Assembly: GCA_900763245.1 (NCBI GenBank) | Contig: CAAFJQ010000142.1 | Coordinates: forward strand, 1 to 8,311 | DNA: 8,311 bases | Reading direction: 5' to 3' | Origin: Bacilli bacterium | GTDB lineage: Bacteria; Bacillota_I; Bacilli_A; RFN20; CAG-288 | Shown: one piece after another, positions 5,073 through 8,311 of the stretch | Layout of the letters: each line of letters opens with the position of its first letter | Numbering within the stretch: position 1 is the stretch's first letter | Made by a program: the position numbers and the translations under genes | The notes under the pieces: model-generated | Databases searched by the model: none | Told to the model about the DNA's origin: nothing | What the model saw: the letters and a program-made list of their open reading frames with translations, nothing else

Positions 5073-6284
5073 ATGAAAAAAATCAATCTGCTTCTTTTGA
5101 CGTTACCTTTGGCTCTTGCTGCTTGTGGCGGACAGACCAGTAACAATGGTGAGAAGAATCCGACAGCTGTCAAAGCCGAAGCCGCTTCTAAGATGACAGA
5201 AGAACAGCTTATTGCTGAAGCAAAGAAGGAAACCGGAAGCTTTGTCGCTTACGGCAACACTTCCCGTATCACCAAGGCAATGGAGAACTTTGCTGCCGCT
5301 TATGGTGAAAAAATTGGTTTATCTGCCGATAAATGCAAGGCAACCAAATTGGATGACTCCAAGATCTATACTCTTCTTCAGACAGAATATGCTTCTGCTT
5401 CCAATTCCAACGGTGCTTCTTTCGTTTTAGTTCAGGATTCTGCAAACCTTAATCTCTACAGAAACAGCTCCGATATGTTGACAAACTATCATTCCAGCCT
5501 CTTTGATTCCAATCTTTCTCAGGATGAACTTGTTCCGCTTACTCATCAGTATATCAACAAGCTCTTCATCTGGAACAACAAGGACGGTGATGCTGCTCCG
5601 AAGTTTACCAATGTCTGGGAATTGACTGAAGAGAAGTTTGCTAATAAGATCTACTTCAAGTCTCCTGATGCTGAACAGGTCAATATGAACTTCCTTATCA
5701 CCTTGACCTCTCCTGCATGGGTCACCAAGATGGAAACTGCTTATAAGGCTCACTTCGGCAAGGATTATGTCAAATCCGATAAATATGAAAATGCTTCTTA
5801 TGAATGGATTGCAAAGTTCTTGACAAATGCTGATACTTCTTCCATCACTTCCGATACAAAGATTGCTGCTGCAGTTTCTGAAGAATCCAACCATGATAAA
5901 GTCGGATTATTCGTTCTTTCTAAGTTGAGAGATAAATCCGTCACTACTGATAACCTTACTGTCGGTGCCTGGCAATCCGAGTCCATCACTCCTTTCGCAG
6001 GCTTCATGTATTCCATCTATGCTCAGCTTGCTACCAAAGGACCTCGTCCTTATACTGCAATGCTCTTCACCAACTATTTGATGACTGCTGAAGGCTTTGC
6101 TCCTTGGAGCACCTCTGTCGGTGGATATTCTTCCATGAAGAACATTCCTGTCTATGAAGGCGACAAGAATCTTGATTTCTACAAAAACTGCTTGGTTGTT
6201 GAAGACGGCGCCTACATCAGTACTGTCAAAGTTTCTGCTCAGGACTGGATCAACAAGATTCTCGCAAACAAGGGCAAGAAGTAA
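5073..6284 (+). CDS. ABC importer substrate-binding lipoprotein
   Basis: A 403-residue extracellular solute-binding protein tethered to the outer face of the membrane. The signal peptide MKKINLLLLTLPLALAACGG has a lipobox L15-A-A-C18; C18 should be lipidated after cleavage by signal peptidase II. A Ser/Asn linker follows, then a binding-protein fold that opens with FVAYGNTSRITKAMENFAAAYG, the pattern of the family 6/8 proteins (iron(III), 2-aminoethylphosphonate, polyamine, thiosulfate groups). The start is fixed by AAGGAGG (5061-5067) six bases before ATG; the frame stays open upstream to a TTG at 4965, but that TTG is the -35 box. No Tyr-Tyr pair, typical of ferric-binding proteins, is present. 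The gene leads the importer operon, and a hairpin follows its TAA. The substrate is unknown. Confidence 0.9.
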   Translation: MKKINLLLLTLPLALAACGGQTSNNGEKNPTAVKAEAASKMTEEQLIAEAKKETGSFVAYGNTSRITKAMENFAAAYGEKIGLSADKCKATKLDDSKIYTLLQTEYASASNSNGASFVLVQDSANLNLYRNSSDMLTNYHSSLFDSNLSQDELVPLTHQYINKLFIWNNKDGDAAPKFTNVWELTEEKFANKIYFKSPDAEQVNMNFLITLTSPAWVTKMETAYKAHFGKDYVKSDKYENASYEWIAKFLTNADTSSITSDTKIAAAVSEESNHDKVGLFVLSKLRDKSVTTDNLTVGAWQSESITPFAGFMYSIYAQLATKGPRPYTAMLFTNYLMTAEGFAPWSTSVGGYSSMKNIPVYEGDKNLDFYKNCLVVEDGAYISTVKVSAQDWINKILANKGKK

Positions 6285-6309
6285 ATTAGAATTCGTTCGT
6301 TGATTAGTT

Positions 6310-6345
6310 ACATAAGGACGGGCAAAACCGTCCTTATGTTGTTTT
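6310..6345 (+). terminator. Intra-operon terminator/attenuator between binding protein and permease genes
   Basis: ACATAAGGACGG (6310-6321) pairs perfectly with CCGTCCTTATGT (6328-6339) over 12 bases with a GCAAAA loop, followed by TGTTTT. It starts 26 bases after the binding-protein stop and ends 15 bases before the permease start. Because the permease and ATPase need this transcript, it is best read as a leaky terminator and 3'-end stabiliser that raises binding-protein mRNA over the rest. Confidence 0.75.
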
Positions 6346-6359
6346 AAGGAAATTTATCT

Positions 6360-8168
6360 ATGGAAAATAACTCGGCACAAATTGAGAAAAAGCCATCTGC
6401 GTTGAAACTGATGCTATATAAAGTAGCGCAGTTCTTCGGCGTCCCGGCTAACACGATTCTTGTAGTCGTTGGGCTTGCTCTTCTTTATTTTACTGTTTAT
6501 CCGACAATCATTCTGTTGAAGTCTACTTTTACAGTCTCTATCAGTGAACTTTCGTTCGGCGTTATGCCAGGTTCTTATACTGGTCTTTGGTGGAAGAGAC
6601 TCTTTGTTAGCGGCGAAACATCCATAACCTATTTCTATAAACCGTTATGGAATTCTATTTATATGTCTTTCTTGGCGAGTATCATCGCTATTCTGTACGG
6701 AGGAATCGTCGCATTTCTCATCACAAGAACCAATGTCAAAGCGAAGAAGTTCTTATCGACAATCTTTGTCTTCCCTTACATCATGCCTTCTTGGACCTTA
6801 GCAACATTCTGGCAGAACTTCTTCCAGAATCCTAGTATTGGCAATGGTAGAAATGGTATGCTTTACAACCTTTTCAGAATTTCTGTTCCGTCAGGTATGG
6901 TTTATGGAATGATACCTTGTGCTATTGTCTTAGGACTTCACTATGCTCCGTTTGCTTATATCCTCATCGGCGGTATTTTGAAAAACATGGATGCCAACTT
7001 GGAAGAAGCTGCAACAATTCTTCAGGCAAGCAGATGGAAGATTATTTGGAAAATCACAGTTCCGATTGTCATGCCGGCCGTTCTCTCTACTTTCCTTTTG
7101 GTCTTTGCCTCTTCTATGTCCGCTTATGCTGTTCCTCAGTATATCGGTGGCGGTGAGAAGGTTCTCACAACCTATATGAAGCAGTTCTTTGCACAAGGTT
7201 GGCAAGGACAAGGCTACATCTTCGGTGTTGTCATGATTGTATTCGGTGTCGGTATTCTTCTCATCAACCAGTTGCTTACTGGTAAGCGAAAGAACTTTAC
7301 GACAGTTTCCGGTAAATCAGGTCAGATATCTTACATCAACTTAAAGGGTTGGAAATATCCTATCGCCATTTTGTTGGTATTGCTTTCTCTTTTCTGCTCC
7401 ATTCTTCCGATTGTCACCTTCGCGTTGGAGTCTTTATGTGAAAAGGCCGGCGATTATTCGACATTCACATGGCAGTATTGGTTCTCTAAGACACAGACCG
7501 ATGCCCAGAATGGACTTGTCGGTATCTTCTTTGAAAAACAGGTGTGGTTAGCTTTTAAGAATTCAATTCTGCTCTCATTGTCCTGCGCATTCATTGCTGG
7601 TACCTTAGGTATTCTTATCGGCTATTCTGTCGCTAAGAGACGTGGAACATTCTTATCCAAGGCAGTTGATAACTTAGCCTTCTTGCCTTACTTGATGCCT
7701 TCTATGGCTTTAGGCGTTGCCTTCTTAGCCATCGGCTCTAGCTGGGGAATCCAGAAGTCCTTCTTCTTGTTGATCCTAGTCGGTAGCATCAAGTACTTGC
7801 CGTTTGCATCACGATCTGGCATTTCAGCTATGATGCAGTTGTCCGGAGAAATCGAAGAATCCGCTTTGATTCAGAACGTCCCTTGGTGGAAACGTATGGT
7901 CAGAGTCATCTTCCCGATTCAGAAGTCTACCTTCATCTCCGGCTACATCTTGCCTTTCACTTCCTGTATGAGAGAGCTCTCCCTCTTCGTCTTGTTAGCA
8001 GCTGGTCAGACTGTTTTGCTTACAACCTTGTTGGATGAATGGATGCAGTGGTGGCCACAATCTGCTAATGCTCTTAACTTACTTATTGTCGTTACAGTTC
8101 TTATTATTAACTTCCTTGTCAACTTGCTCACTGGAGCATCCATCGATAAGGGAGTAGGAGGAAAATAA
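6360..8168 (+). CDS. Fused two-domain ABC importer permease
   Basis: A 602-residue membrane protein carrying two type I ABC permease (BPD_transp_1) domains in one chain, as in FbpB/AfuB-like transporters, so one polypeptide can supply both halves of the channel. About twelve membrane segments are visible, near 31-53, 98-122, 131-155, 181-207, 238-260, 284-306, 333-358, 401-424, 437-461, 467-492, 524-550 and 570-592. The ATPase-contacting EAA loops are EEAATILQASRWKIIWKITV (215-234) and EESALIQNVPWWKRMVRVIF (499-518). In both, the usual Gly of EAAxxxG-type loops is replaced (Q222 and N506), and the second loop is otherwise degenerate. The Shine-Dalgarno, AAGGAAA, is weaker than those of its neighbours. 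Its 3' end contains the ribosome site of the next gene, which implies coupled translation. It is often annotated as an iron permease, but the substrate is not established here. Confidence 0.93.
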   Translation: MENNSAQIEKKPSALKLMLYKVAQFFGVPANTILVVVGLALLYFTVYPTIILLKSTFTVSISELSFGVMPGSYTGLWWKRLFVSGETSITYFYKPLWNSIYMSFLASIIAILYGGIVAFLITRTNVKAKKFLSTIFVFPYIMPSWTLATFWQNFFQNPSIGNGRNGMLYNLFRISVPSGMVYGMIPCAIVLGLHYAPFAYILIGGILKNMDANLEEAATILQASRWKIIWKITVPIVMPAVLSTFLLVFASSMSAYAVPQYIGGGEKVLTTYMKQFFAQGWQGQGYIFGVVMIVFGVGILLINQLLTGKRKNFTTVSGKSGQISYINLKGWKYPIAILLVLLSLFCSILPIVTFALESLCEKAGDYSTFTWQYWFSKTQTDAQNGLVGIFFEKQVWLAFKNSILLSLSCAFIAGTLGILIGYSVAKRRGTFLSKAVDNLAFLPYLMPSMALGVAFLAIGSSWGIQKSFFLLILVGSIKYLPFASRSGISAMMQLSGEIEESALIQNVPWWKRMVRVIFPIQKSTFISGYILPFTSCMRELSLFVLLAAGQTVLLTTLLDEWMQWWPQSANALNLLIVVTVLIINFLVNLLTGASIDKGVGGK

Positions 8169-8170
8169 AC

Positions 8171-8311
8171 ATGCCTAGGATATTACTCGAAGATGTTACG
8201 AAGAGATGGAACGACTTCTATGGAGCCGACCACCTCGACATGGAGATCGAAGATAAGGGATTCATCACCCTTCTGGGTCCTTCCGGATGCGGAAAGACCA
8301 CGACGCTCCGT
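8171..8311 (+). CDS. ABC importer ATPase subunit (5' part, cut by the window edge)
   Basis: The first 47 codons are present and open to the window edge. The protein begins MPRILLEDVTKRWNDFYGAD, continues with an IEDKGFITLLGPSGC stretch and contains a complete Walker A motif GPSGCGKTT near residues 37-45. This is the start of a MalK/PotA/FbpC-type nucleotide-binding subunit that would sit on the cytoplasmic face and drive the upstream permease. AGGAGG (8156-8161) lies nine bases before ATG and overlaps the end of the permease gene, with only two bases between the permease TAA and this ATG, so translation is probably coupled. G+C here is 72 of 141 bases, higher than a sampled stretch of the permease. 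The Q-loop, signature and Walker B lie beyond the window. Confidence 0.93.
   Translation, partial: MPRILLEDVTKRWNDFYGADHLDMEIEDKGFITLLGPSGCGKTTTLR

Noticed and set aside
5427..5894. 155-codon open frame antisense to the binding-protein gene
   Set aside because: It lies entirely within a well-supported gene on the other strand, has no ribosome site I can see, and its sequence resembles no protein family.
1..8311. CRISPR arrays, tRNA or rRNA genes
   Set aside because: No regularly spaced repeats, cloverleaf-like segments or conserved rRNA stretches are seen on either strand.

Overview
The window looks like chromosomal DNA of a low-to-mid GC Bacillota, perhaps an Erysipelotrichia-like lineage; that placement is an impression from protein style and codon use, not a test. 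TGA is the stop codon of at least two genes and Trp is read from TGG, so the genetic code is the standard bacterial one and not the Mycoplasma code.

Layout. The left third (about 1-2150) reads on the minus strand. It holds a truncated IS-type zinc-ribbon transposase remnant (76-354), a membrane-anchored XRE-type regulator (465-1214) and an unrecognised 254-residue protein (1365-2129). guaA, encoding GMP synthase, runs divergently on the plus strand (2224-3768) and ends in a very strong palindromic terminator. A Cof-type HAD hydrolase lies convergent to guaA on the minus strand (3879-4718). A 354-base, AT-rich divergent spacer then carries candidate promoters and a cre-like operator. It leads into a plus-strand ABC importer operon: lipoprotein substrate-binding protein (5073-6284), fused two-domain permease (6360-8168) and the start of the ATPase (8171 to the window edge).

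How the genes work together. The last three genes form a complete type I ABC importer as binding protein, a permease with both membrane domains in one chain, and an ATPase with a clear Walker A motif. An intrinsic terminator-like hairpin sits between the binding-protein and permease genes and probably sets a high binding-protein to permease ratio. The substrate cannot be read from sequence. The architecture resembles the iron(III)/2-aminoethylphosphonate/polyamine permease groups, but the binding protein lacks a Tyr-Tyr pair. The cre-like site just after the proximal promoter suggests carbon-catabolite control. guaA is ordinary purine biosynthesis, with no purine riboswitch in its short leader.

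I see no clearly new multi-gene system. The points most worth checking are the cre-like operator, the intra-operon hairpin, the unusual EAA loops of the permease, the membrane-bound XRE regulator with its repeat-rich upstream region, and two minus-strand genes without Shine-Dalgarno sequences, one of which looks leaderless.
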